NCBI GenBank assembly: GCA_029255685.2
Contig: CM055320.2
Coordinates: 43,621,910 to 43,685,909, forward strand
From: Silene conica
Taxonomy: Eukaryota; Streptophyta; Magnoliopsida; Caryophyllales; Caryophyllaceae
Length of the DNA: 64,000 bases
Direction of reading: 5' to 3'
A program made the position numbers and the translations under genes. This document shows, one piece after another, positions 10,740 to 22,579 of the stretch (positions within the stretch are counted from its first letter, which is position 1; every line of letters starts with the position of its first letter). A model generated the notes under the pieces. It searched no databases. It was not told where the DNA came from and saw nothing but the letters and a program-made list of their open reading frames with translations.

Positions 10740-11885
10740 GATCGATATATGTGTGTTAGTTGAAACGATTTTAGTTTCCAACATCATCGTGGACAATTAA
10801 TGGTTAATTGGTATTCTATTTTGGAATATGGAATTATTAATCTTGATGGGTTAATATAAAATATCTTTTAGTTAAAAAGGAATAAATAATTTTCTTATGA
10901 GTTAATTATTTATTTATAATAAACTAAAGGATTTATATTTAACTTACTTGTCAAAATAATATAAAAATAGATTGTGTTTGAAGCGGTTTTGGAAAGTCGT
11001 GCAATATGGTACGATTTCCTAAAACGTGTAAAGATTGTTTAAATAAATAATATATTTATTTACACAATCTAAAAACAATCTAGATTATATGATGAAATAT
11101 AATTTATTATATTTTGACATGGTTTATGAAGTTGTTTAATAAGGCTACTATTTATTTATTATATAAAGATCTTTCCTAAATATGAATTAGGAAATTGATT
11201 CATTATATAATACCTATAGTATATTATTAAATCTTTCCTAAATTTATTAAGATTAGATTTATGGTAGTATTACTAAAAGACTAGTATTCTAAGTTTAAGT
11301 AATATTCCTAAATCATCTAGGGTTTTAATTACCTAGATATAATTCTATATAAATAGACTACCTATGACTCGTTAATAGACACGAAACACACACACATATT
11401 CACGCATATCGAGACAAACCACCGTTCGTTATTCTTCAAGATTCGAGCTTATAATTGTCATATTCGATTCAAGATTCAAGTGCTCCAACATTGATCTTAT
11501 TCATTCAAGATTGTGACATCAAGAAACATTGAAGACTTATCTTATTAGCATAAGATAGTTCGAGTATTTTACGGTACTCATTGTAAACAAGTATTTAACG
11601 GTACTTGTCATAGCTAGATATTTAACGGTATCTAGATAGAGTTGCAACTAACATCAAAGTTGCACGAGTAGGGTTGATAAAATTGTAATCCAGAGTTGGT
11701 ACTAATTTTATTAATCGAGAATAGTGGACGTAGGTTTCAAAGTGTGAAACTGAACCACTTCAAAAGTATCGTGTCTCTATTTTATTCGTGCTCTATTCGA
11801 CCATCATCATACATCCATACACAACGAAGAAGATTTTAAAAAGAAGGCATACTCAATTCAACCCCCCCTTCTTGAGTATATTATA
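10740..11885 (+). mobile_element. Copia-LTR-like remnant
   Basis: Ends with TTCAACCCCCCCTTCTTGAG-type sequence (about 11858-11876) after a GTAGGTTTCAAAGTGTGAAACTGAACCAC segment, the layout of the 3' part of several plant copia LTRs. A TATA box at 11346-11355 precedes a CA-rich stretch resembling a transcription start. No primer site or target duplication was found, so the borders are approximate. Confidence 0.45.
11346..11355 (+). promoter_or_regulatory. TATA box in the copia-LTR-like remnant
   Basis: TATATAAATA in the context TTCTATATAAATAGACTACC. The nearest downstream CA-rich initiator-like region (ACGAAACACACACACA) is about 30-40 nt away. Inferred from sequence only. Confidence 0.5.
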
Positions 11886-12399
11886 TCAATAGACTCTTCA
11901 TTATGTGTTGCATATATCGTACTAATTATTTTTTATGCCTATTATACGCATTTAAATTCGTTATGAAGTTAGACATCAATAAGGGAAACGTAGTAGTCCC
12001 TAGTTTATATTTCCGTACTTGGATAAGTTGTGATTGTGCGATGGGAGAAACTAATTTATTTTGATACACATGTATAACTATGAAGCTATTTAGTTGTTTC
12101 TATTTTCAGTTTCGAAACCTTTACTGTGTTTTAGATGACAACTACAATTTAAATGAGGAATGAATGTTAATATGGTACAAAGTGATGTCTATGCTTCAAA
12201 TGATTGTCAATGGGTTTTGGAATAAGAAAGGTTGAGTTTGGATATAGTAATGTGTAATTGCAAAGGAACCAAAATTTTAATAAATTTTCAGAATGTTACC
12301 TGGTTTGTACGGGCTGTCATTTTATGTGTTCCATATTTGAGTATGAAAATTTTTATGTATGATGACCTTCTGAGTTGGTTTTACAATGCTTTTGGTTTC
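11886..12399. other. AT-rich stretch, nothing recognised
   Basis: No domain-bearing reading frame and no repeat. It lies between the copia-LTR-like remnant and the point where similarity to the LARD internal region becomes clear. Confidence 0.5.
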
Positions 12400-15111
12400 A
12401 CGTTAATAGGAGTTATATTTTGAGAGATATAAATCTTTTAGTTGATAGTTGTCAGATTGTTACTGCACGGTTCTATTTTGACCCATGTTTTTGTAAATGA
12501 AGTCATTTAAAACGTGTTTACTTTTTATGTATAATTCCAACTCCACTATTTAGAATATTCGTTCACGTTTCCAAAATGATAAGCTATGTAAAATCTTATC
12601 GAGTCGTTCTTTAATTGTGATTTTTGCAAGTTGTCCAATTTCCGATAAATTGCTGTAAAGTTCCTGTCCAAACCAATTAAGTTGTCAAAATTGTTATAAA
12701 TGATTCCCTTGAGATATGCATCTACTTTTGTTTCCTATGATTAGTTAATTCATTATATTTTCTAAAAACTATAATAGCTCACAAGATAGCTAAGTGGATA
12801 TGTAATTACGATTTGTGTAAATTGCTGCATAATGTTTAATTTGTGAAATAGTGAGTTATGTAAGTTTCATATAAAAGTTTAATCAAATGTGAATTATGTG
12901 ATGTGACCATGTGATATTCTGATATGGCATTAGTAACATGAATAGTAGGCATATGATATGAATATGAACCTTACTTTATGATAACGTCATCTTGCTTATT
13001 TCTATATAAAATAGTTTCAATTATACTGACGCTCTTAGTTTCTAGTGATATGACCTCAAAATAATGATGTGATGTTCGTATGGGATGTTAAAATCATATT
13101 TATCAAAGAAGAGTCTTGACAAGTGGCATAATGAAATTGGACTCGTAAACTTATTAGCATGATATAGCAATCTAATTGTTATAAGTAATGGTGATCATTT
13201 TGAACAATGTTAATCGTATTGATGTTCTTTCATATATTTATGGTATATTGTTGTCTAGTTCACTGAGATAATAACCCTTGTAACACCTTCATGTATATTG
13301 TTATGTCACAAACTGAATTGCATTTGCTATGTTTAAAAATATGATCATACTATATTGAGTTATTAATTAGTTGGCATGATGAGTTTTATGGGAGTACCAA
13401 TGTTGTGAATCCGTTTACTTTTAGCATTAAATCTTCATGATTCATGAGCTACAATTTACGAGAACAACGTTTTAGTAAAGAAGAGTCTGAATGTCTCCGT
13501 GCAGTTTTAAGTCTGATCTGTAGTTGCGAAATAGCCCTTTGATTGTGTTTATAATTGTCACAAACTACCACTTCAGCGTTTCAAAAGTTTTCCAAAGGTT
13601 TTCAAAATGGTGATCCTTGACAAAGTTTGATGTTTTGATAAGTATGTCAATTGGTTGCAATATGAGGAATTCTGTAGCTACGTTTGATGAAATCCTGCAC
13701 GGATATTTAGTTACTGCGCATTATATAAACCTCTTATTTTGCAAGTCATATATGTTAACAGTTTCATGATAAATGATGTAATGTAAGGGGATGAAAAATG
13801 TACTTAAGTGATTTTAACTTATTAATATCCAAGAGTGTTAAACAGTTTTGTTAGTCTATGATTGGAGTATTTCTTGTGAAATATGTCAATGCTCCATGTT
13901 TAATTACGTTAATAAATTTTGCCCTATATCTTTTCTATAATATGATTACGAACATGAAATGTTTTAATTTGTCAATTACGAACACTGAGTTTCTTGATTA
14001 TCTACATTGTTGTGAATATATTGATTTTGTGTTAAAATTTCAATGGTATGTAAGTATTAACTACTCTGATTCTATTTTACTGCGTAACACGATTTCTACC
14101 GATCCTAATACTCTTGTTATTGCTCGAGGTTATATGATAACATGATAATTGCTATGGGTTTCTTACGAGTACTTATTTGAGTTGAATATTAGTAATTGTT
14201 CTTTTATTTTGATAGTTCATATTTTCTGTTGATAAGATAATTCTTTTGTTTGTGAGATGGGTTGAGTGTGAGGTAGGTAAGCTTTTGGTAATTGATTAGC
14301 TGAGTTATTTATGATGATGTTGTATTGAGATTGAGATTGCAGTTCAGTGTTTTATCAAGTTGTCGCATTCTTTGACCTTGACTTGTGGGTGAGTAGCTGA
14401 GAGTTTTACTCTCTAAATGTTGAGCAGTTCCTTTAATGGAATATTGATAATATTGATATTTAAATCGAGATGAGAATTGGTCATTGGTACTGAGTTATGA
14501 GTTATTTGGCCGTTGTGCCATATTGTGTTTACGGTCCAGTGTGACCTTGGTTATTGAGTTGTATTATAAGTTTGAAATCGATATTGAGATGAAGTATTGA
14601 TTCGCGGTTTTATTCCGCCGGTTCACTCACCCTTGTCTTTGGTCTTAGGTTCGACGATGATAATACACTACTTGGTTACTTAGAAAAAGATTTTATGAGA
14701 TAGAGTAATGGGTAAGACGGAGTAATGAGCTGGAATTTCTTATAATGAGGTTACGGGACGTAACCATGTTTTAAGGAGGATAGGATTGTAAAATCTTTTG
14801 ATTATGATACGGCTAAGTTGTTATGACATGGCTAATTGGTATGTGGCGATTGTTTGAATATACTTGATAATCCGGATTACTTATGTTATGCATTTTATTG
14901 TGTTTCGTGAAGTATCCTTTAATAGAGTTATAGGTTAAACTTTGGGGACAAAGTTTTCTTAACGAGGGTAGAATGTAACATTTCGTGTTTTAAAGTACTT
15001 TTATTAGTTTTGGTGTTAGGTGATGTCACATTTTATGTGCCTAGGGACCATGTTTGTTGACTATGGGATGGTGAACTTCGGGATGAAGTTCATTTTAAGG
15101 AGGGAAGACTG
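12400..15111 (+). mobile_element. 5'-truncated non-coding gypsy-type internal region (LARD family)
   Basis: It can be followed alongside 20850-22579, the internal region of the complete element nested just downstream; for example GTTAATAGGAGTTAT near 12405 and AATTCCAACTCCACT near 12533 have counterparts at about 20853 and 20981. It ends in CTTCGGGATGAAGTTCATTTTAAGGAGGGAAGAC (given in two parts: CTTCGGGATGAAGTTC and ATTTTAAGGAGGGAAGAC), a gypsy-type polypurine tract against the LTR at 15112. No gag, protease, RT or integrase frame exists on either strand. No 5' LTR or primer site is present, so the left part is lost. Confidence 0.65.
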
Positions 15112-17118
15112 TAATACCTCGTGTTTTATTATTAAATTTATTATTTATTTTGACGTGTTGGTGGTTATTTAACTTTATACTCGATAATTTATTTATCGAA
15201 TAAGTGTTATATTTTTATATGTTGTAAGTGAAGGGTCGAGTATACGAGTTAGCTAATAGATCGTGTTTTGAATAGACGCTTGGAACTCGAAATGGATGTC
15301 AACCCAAAACAGCCCATCTCGTTAAACAAACACACAAATACACTCAAACCCTCACACGCTTATCCTATCGTCGACATATCACAACACAAAAACCCTAAAC
15401 CTAGTGACGTCGACTGACAACAACTACCCTCTCTATGCTGCCGCCATAGCAAAGGGTAGGAGGGAGGTTCTCACGGTGGTTTTAGATTGGTTTAGCAATG
15501 CTCGATTTCATCGTGAAACAGGTAAGTTGTCACGATTTCATCTTCTCGGTTTTGGTACTTCTCCCTTTTAATTCGTTTTACCCTGGTGTATTTGGACCGC
15601 CAGTTCTGATATGCGTCTATTATGGATCAATGATGTGTAGAGGTCATGTTTTGACCATAGTCGAGTAGTCTTTGGCCTCCGTTGACCGTCGTGAGTAGTG
15701 TTTGTCGCCCGAGTCATAATTTTCTTTTTCGTTTTCAAAACAGGGTTTGGAGCGTGTATGTTCATCCTTTGATTTGAATAAGTTTCTGGTTGTTATTGTT
15801 ATGGGTGTTTGAGTTTTTGGATGGGTGGTAGCCAGGTGGTTTGTATGGTGGTAGTCACGGTGGCTAGGGGTCGTGGTGTCAAATAATAATGTGGGTTTCG
15901 TTTTGGGGTCGGTTGCGTCAAGAATAGAGCAGTTTTGCGACAATACTTTCTGGACTGTGGTTTGGTGGCGATAGGGGTAGTCGACGGCCACTGACTTCCT
16001 CCCTTGAACCACCGTGGCTCAGAGGCGAGCCTGGTGGCGCCCGTGGGGAAGCCAAGGGTTGCAATTGGTGTTGGGGATGGCGTTTGTCGGGGCTATTGGT
16101 CATGGGGAAGGGGCTGCTGTCGTATTCGGGAATGCGTATTATTTGTGTTCGTAGGTTATGTTGGGACATTGTGCTATTACTTTATTATTATTATTATTAT
16201 TATTTTTATGGTTGATATTCGTATTACTAATATTACTTTGGTTAGTATTATTAACATGTATCTTATGATTATTTGTATTATTATGTTATTGATAATTATT
16301 GTATTGGTGCTAGCATGTGGAATAAATATTTTATTGAAATTAATAATAATTGTTTGTTAGGGTTGTATATTGTAATTAATATGATTGATTGTTAGTATAT
16401 GATAACTTGTTATTAATGTTTTATGGTTAGTTAATGTATTTGACTATGAGCAATTTTGTGATATTGTATTGTGACAATTATATATATGTGGTTAAGTTTA
16501 ATAAATGAGAACTTGATTAATAATTTTGTGGTATTACCATTTTGGGCAAAGTTGCTATTTCGGGAAATTTTCTATTACAGGAAACTTTCCACTTTTGGAA
16601 GTTACTCTATTTAGTATATGTTTTTACTATATAAAATGAGGGTCTGGTGGAGATTTATTAATCGTTAAATAATATTTATTTAGGTGACGGTTTCTGCGTG
16701 GAACATTACTAGCAGCTGTTGGTTATCTTTCTGCAATTGAGGTAGGGGATATATCTGTGGTTTGCGTTATGACATGAAGTGTGTTTGTGATGCTTATTAC
16801 AAGATTGTTATAATTGATATTGAATGTTGTTGTGGAATATTTGATTATTATTAATTTTTGTGGAAAATGGGACTTGTGATACGGGAGTTGTGATATGACC
16901 ATTGAAGGAGTGGTGTGATGGAGGTGAAGTGGATGGCTGAATGATGTGGATATGGCGTGGAGTGATTTGGGTCTTGTGATATGGAGACGGAGTGGTGTTC
17001 TAATTTATTATAATGTATGTCTTATTGATGTTTACCTACTCAACCTCGTGGTTGACCCTGTGTATTCGTGTGACACCTGTGATGATCCGTGATGAGGAGC
17101 AGTTTTGACAGGAAAGAT
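15112..17118 (+). mobile_element. Host 3' LTR of the LARD family, left part
   Basis: Starts TGTAATACCTCGTGTTTTAT after a polypurine tract and is interrupted at 17118 by a second element of the same family. It resumes at 25436. A 5' splice-site-like CGTGAAACAG|GTAAGTTGTC lies at about 15520, and AACATTACTAGCAG| followed by |GTAGGGGATA near 16710-16745 outlines a short exon-like piece. Minus-strand frames with PPGSPLSHGGSR are antisense to a conserved hairpin. Confidence 0.7.
16009..16037 (+). other. Conserved hairpin, copy 1
   Basis: CCACC-GT-GGCTC, a 6-nt loop (AGAGGC), then GAGCC-T-GGTGG. Five-plus-five base-pair stem with an internal asymmetry. The stem is identical in the two LTRs at 18475 and 23935 while the loop differs (AGGGGA there). 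Confidence 0.7.
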
Positions 17119-19966
17119 TGTAATACCCCGTATTTTAGCCTCGGTCAACGGCAGTCAAACCATCTTTTATACACGTATTTCAAATGGAATGTTTATAAAG
17201 TATTTTGACGTAATTTATTATTATTTTATAAATCTTATTTCTACGATTATTTCGTAATTCATAATCATTTTATATTTGATGATTGTTTCATAAAATGATA
17301 ATTCTTTCGTATTTCTTTATTGTTGATAATATATTTATAATTAAATATATTTCTTATTTTATATTTATTTCTCATTTATATTTGTTTTATTATTTAAGTC
17401 GTTATTATATTTAAATTCTAAATTTTATATATTCTTATGTAAGTACTAATAATTTATTTTCTTATACTTAATTAATATTTACTACCACTCAATTACATAA
17501 CTTAATTAGTATAATTATTTATATCTCCCGTTAATTTTAAGTTACGGGTTGGTTGTAATACCTCGTATTTTGGTGTTAATATGTTGTATTTTATTTTAAT
17601 TATTAGTATATATTTTGGCACGTAGAGATAGTTTTGGGACGTAGTACTCGATAATTAATTGATCGCATAAGGTGTTTTATATTTTTATGAGGTTAGTTAA
17701 GTGTCGAGTATGAGTTGTAGTTATCAAACCGGGTTTTAAAAGCTTTTGGGGGACCTCGAGGTGCGTGCCAAGTGTGTCAGCCCATCTCGAAATCATAAGC
17801 AAGCCCATCCCCATATATCAGAGTTTTTCAAAAACCCTTGTGTGCAGCCTCATAAAACACTCCCAAAACCCTAACCCTAATCTAGTCGACACCTGTCTAT
17901 CACACACATCTTACAGCAGCCGCCAGAGAGAGTAGAGAGGGAGGTTTACACGGTGGTCTAGGGTGGTCTAAGGGTGCTAGTTTTGCGCAGGAAAAGAGGT
18001 ACACACGCGCACCCTTCGTTCTTCTCTGTTGTCGTATGTTTTATTGCTTTTGTACAGTTATGTAATCATGCTTAAAGTTTCTGATCTTCACATATTATGA
18101 ATCTAGGATGAGTAGTAGTCGTTTTTAGATCTTTGTTGTGTCTTCGTTGGCTGCCTAGGAACTCCGTCGATGCGCGTTTAGTCATTGGTATCAGAACAGT
18201 AATTTAATTTTCAGAACAATATGTTTTATGTGGGTTGTTTTCGTGCCTTCTTGAGTCTTCATGGGTACACGTTTTAGAGGGGTGTTAGGGCAATTTATAT
18301 GAGGGTATGTAGGGGTGTCGTATGGTGGTTCTTAGTCGTGCGTAAGGTTTTTAAAGTGAATTTCGTTTTGATGGTTGCAGCGTGAAACAGGGGGTTGTTT
18401 TGGGTAGGCTGGGTATACTGTTTTGTAAGGGGTGGTGTTTGTGGTGTCGGCAAGCACTAGCTTTGTCCCTGGAACCACCGTGGCTCAGGGGAGAGCCTGG
18501 TGGTGTCATGGGTGAAGGCGGTGGTTGAATTTGGTGGCAGAAGGGGCGTGAATAAGGGTGGTTAGTCACGGTACGGATCTGTTCGCGTTTTCCTGTTCGT
18601 GTTTTTTTCTTTTGCGTGGGGAATATGTTGCTTTTTATTTATGCTACTATTGTTTAATCAATTGAGATGTTAGTATTAAAACTATTAATATTATTATTGA
18701 AATAGTAAGAGTACAAATATTATTAGTATTTGTTATTTAAATTGTTGTTGATACTAGAATTTATTTTAATGTTAGTATTGGTTTGAGTATGTCAAAAGTT
18801 AGCAAAATGTGGCTATTGTCTTTGTATGTTATAATTAGTAAGTCTAAATTTAGCAAGTTTATTTTTAGTAAGTTCTAATTAATCCGACAATTGTTAAATG
18901 ATGGAATGCTATATTTGGTAAGTACTATTTTTAGTAAGTCCATAATTAGTAAGTCTTTATATAGTAAGTTATTTGGGTAATAATCGATATGTATATTTAG
19001 TTAATAATATTTGATACGCGTACGGACATGCTGATATGTACTTAGTCGCAAGAAGCTATAAGTAAATTAATTATGAGTGAGTGATTTAGTAATGTTGGAT
19101 GTATGAATCGAATTTAATATTAAGCAATGTTTTTAGGAACTAAATTTGAAGTGGAATATTTCTAGACGGTGACTTCTTTTCGCAGACTTGCTACTTCCAG
19201 GTAGGATACACTGGCACTATACTTTATGAAATTTTATGAATGGATGTTTACTCGGTGATGTGTTATGAACGGATGTTGCCTTATTTGTTATGAATGCAAG
19301 TATGAGTTATATGAGCATGATATTTAATGGTTATTTATTTAGTGTTGCATTCATGAGCATGACATTTGCATTGGTTACTGAGAAAGATATGGATCAGATA
19401 TTGTTCAGATATAAAGCCCATGGTGGTTCTGCAGACTAGGCCTGGTGTCTTATCAGCTGTTGAGCTGGTGTTCGGTGACGACCGATTATAGTCTGCCGGG
19501 AGGTTCGGTATGGCTTGGTGCAAGGGTATGAGTTTGAGATTGTGATTGAGATTGAGTTTGAGCTCGAGCATATCATTGCATTTGCATATCATAATTGTTG
19601 CATTATCTATTTTTGGTGTTATCCTACTCAACCGCGAGGTTGACAGTGTATTCGTGTACACCTACGATGATCCGGAATAGGGAGTAGATTCTACAGGTCA
19701 GAGACAGATGGATTAGGAGCTTGGGCATGGAGAGAGACATGTCTTGGACCTACTTAGAATTAGATCACATACTTAGACGTTATCAGTTGTACTTTATTCT
19801 TTGCGTAGTAGTTGTAATATCAAAAGTTCAAATTTAATCAGTTTTATATAAAGTACATTGGTTTGTTTTACTTTGTTATTCACTACCTCGGATATTCCGA
19901 GATGGTAACAGCTCTATTTATTTGAGAATGTCTTGCTAAAGGCTCTTAGATAAATGGGGTGTTACA
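17119..19966 (+). mobile_element. LARD 5' LTR
   Basis: TGTAATACCCCGTATTTTAG ... AAATGGGGTGTTACA, 2848 bp. Internally, at 17553, TGTAATACCTCGTATTTTGG looks like another LTR start and resembles the host LTR start at 15112, so the first 434 bp may be a separate LTR-derived module fused in front. A short-repeat block of TTAGTAAGTC phrases lies at about 18830-18985. Confidence 0.85.
18475..18503 (+). other. Conserved hairpin, copy 2
   Basis: CCACC-GT-GGCTC, loop AGGGGA, GAGCC-T-GGTGG, inside the LARD 5' LTR. Confidence 0.7.
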
Positions 19967-19969
19967 AAG

Positions 19970-19981
19970 TGGTTTCAGAGC
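19970..19981 (+). other. LARD primer-binding site
   Basis: TGGTTTCAGAGC, three nucleotides after the 5' LTR. It differs by one base from TGGTATCAGAGC, the complement of the 3' end of plant initiator-Met tRNA. Confidence 0.8.
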
Positions 19982-22550
19982 GAACGATCCTCAGGCCTAA
20001 ACCAAATGAATATTAATGAACGTAGGAAGAGTCTAACAAAATGAACCCTAGGTTAGTAACTGTTAGGATCCCCAGGATTGGGATGAGTTAGGGGCCCCCT
20101 CAAACCAAGCCACTGGCCCTTTCAGTCTAACCTGGTAACCCTTGAGTGATGCAGAGAGTGGGTAGTAACAAGATAAAAGATCGGACCTTGCCTATTTTGC
20201 CTATATTGTACTAACAAGTTTTACAGGAGCGGAATGTGGTAAGCCATGATGTGAAACATGGTTGGGGATCTGTATTGTGAAGCATGATAATGATATTGAA
20301 TGTTGGTTGAAATATATGACTTTCAAGTTTTGAGAATATAAGTATGAGTATATGAGTTTGACTTGTATGGTGATATGCATGCGGCTATATGATCCCTGAA
20401 CCCTTAGGTAGAGATATAGTATAATGATGTGTGTAATGAGTTGATGATAGAAGCACCATAAGCTATAGCTGCCTAGGAGGCTAGATGTAGGAGAGATATG
20501 ACCATAATTGACCGGAATCGTTAATAGAGCCAGCAAGACAATGTTGTTACAGGATGCAGAATCAAGTTAAGTCCTGTGTGTAAAGCTAGTAGACCGAAAC
20601 GGATGTTGTGTTTGTTGATAATAGCTTTGTTGCTATTCTGAGTGTGTATACTTTCTATCTGAATGTTTTTCCTTTGCAAGAATTTACTGATTGGCGTAAT
20701 AGGCGAAATAGATCGGATTTTGAGATTTAAGATTGTTATTATTTTACTAATTGCCTTAGCAATCCATGTCTAGTGATATACGGAATGTGTTGCCCTAAGT
20801 CATGAATGTTATATAGTTATGTGTTGAAAATTACATGCCTTTGGTTTAATGTTAATAGGAGTTATCTTTTGAGAGAAATAAATATTTTAGTTGACAGTGG
20901 TCAGATTGTTACCGCACAGTCCGTTTTGACCTATGTTTTTGGAAAATAAATAATTAAAACGTGTTTATTGTTTATGCATAATTCCAACTCCACTGTTTAG
21001 AATATTCATTCACGTTTTCAAAATGATAAACCACGTAAAATCTTAACGAGTCGTTATTTAATACTGAATTTTGCAAGTTGCCCAATTTTCTGCCCAATTG
21101 CTGTAAAGTCTCTGTTCTGACCAACTGAGTTGTAAAATTTGTTATAAATAATTTTCTTAAGCTTTGCAATTGGTTCTCTTTCCTCTGGTTAGTTAATTCC
21201 TTATATTTCCTAAAAACGATAATAACTCGCAAAAAAGCTAAGCAGTTATTTAATTACGATTTTTGGAAGTTGTTGTGTGATGTATGATTGTCGAAATGGT
21301 AAAGTTTAAATATAAAAGTTTAATCAAATATGAATTATGTGATGTAACCCTCCGATTATAGTCTTTATAGTTTCTTCATGTATATGGTTAGCCACAAAGT
21401 GAAATACATATTGTTATGTTTGAATCTGATCACAATACATTGAATTAGTAATGTGGTTGACACGTGACTTGTAGGGATGCTAGTCTTGTCTTCGATCTGT
21501 AACTTGTAAAAATCGTCAGATGATTCGTGATTGTAAATTGTCATTAATTACAACTTCATCGTTTTGAAAGTCTCAAAATGTCTTCGAAGTGATAATACAT
21601 GATAAAGCTGATGTTTGACAATTATGGTAATTGTTTTGCAACATGATAGAATCTGTAGCTACATGTTGATGAAATTTTGCCTGAATATGTAAATTGTTCT
21701 ACATGATATAAACATCTTATTTTGGAAGTTATCCTTACTACTGGCTTTAAGATAAATGGTGTAATGTGAGTAGATTGGAAATGTACCTATGCGATTTCAA
21801 CTTATTTATACCTATAAATGCTAAGTTGACTTGCTAATCTAAGATTGGTGTATGCCTTGGGGAAATATGTTAATGTCCCAAGTTAATTACATTAGTTAAA
21901 ATTTGTCTTATGTCTTTTCTATAATATGATTTTGCTTCTATAATGTGATTATGATCATGAAATGTTTTAAATTGTCAAGTATGAACTATGAGATAGTTGA
22001 TTGCCTACATAGGTGTAAATGTGTTAAGTTAAGTTAAAATTTCCAAGGATTTACAAGTGTTATTTTCATTGATTTCGTATTATTACGTATCATTAAATTG
22101 ACAAGTATGTTTGTTGCTTTAAAAGTCGGATGCTAGTGCCCAGTATAGAGTAATTAGCGTATCGGTTTGTGACTTTTGTTTCGGTGATCTCCATGAGCAA
22201 TGGATGTGAAGTTTTATAATGAGGTTACGGGGACGTAACCACATCTTAAGGAGGATAGGATTGTAAAATCTTGATGTTTCACGACCTGGCTAAGTGGTAT
22301 ATATGTTGTGCTTGGCTGATTGAGAATTACCATGCATGGAGTCTGCTGTTTTAATTTGTTATGTTTCGATCAATGTTGCGGTTCTTTAAGTGTCTTGTAC
22401 TTCTGTTGTATGATAAACTTTGGGGACAAAGTTTCTTAAGGGGGGATAGAATGTAACATTTCGCTTTTTGGGTACTCGTATAAGTGCTACTTGTGATCGT
22501 TTCGTGCTTGTTATGTGTTTCCTTATCGTCATGGGTTATAGCAAACTTCG
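19982..22550 (+). other. LARD internal region, non-coding
   Basis: AT-rich with no domain-bearing reading frame on either strand. Near its 3' end (about 22413-22463) a polypurine-tract-like segment, GGGGACAAAGTTTCTTAAGG, is followed by TGTAACATTTCG, an LTR-start-like sequence, about 130 nt before the functional polypurine tract. The truncated relative upstream has the same arrangement at about 14941-14993. Confidence 0.7.
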
Positions 22551-22579
22551 GGACGAAGTTCATTTTAAGTAGGGAAGAC
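22551..22579 (+). other. LARD polypurine tract
   Basis: CGAAGTTCATTTTAAGTAGG followed by GAAGAC directly against the 3' LTR start TGTAAAACCCC. This is the usual gypsy arrangement. Confidence 0.75.

Noticed and set aside
18351..18569. Conserved minus-strand 72-residue frame (PPGSPLSHGGSR) in LARD-family LTRs
   Set aside because: Conservation is explained by the DNA hairpin and LTR copying; the frame lacks support outside that segment and differs in length in the older LTR.
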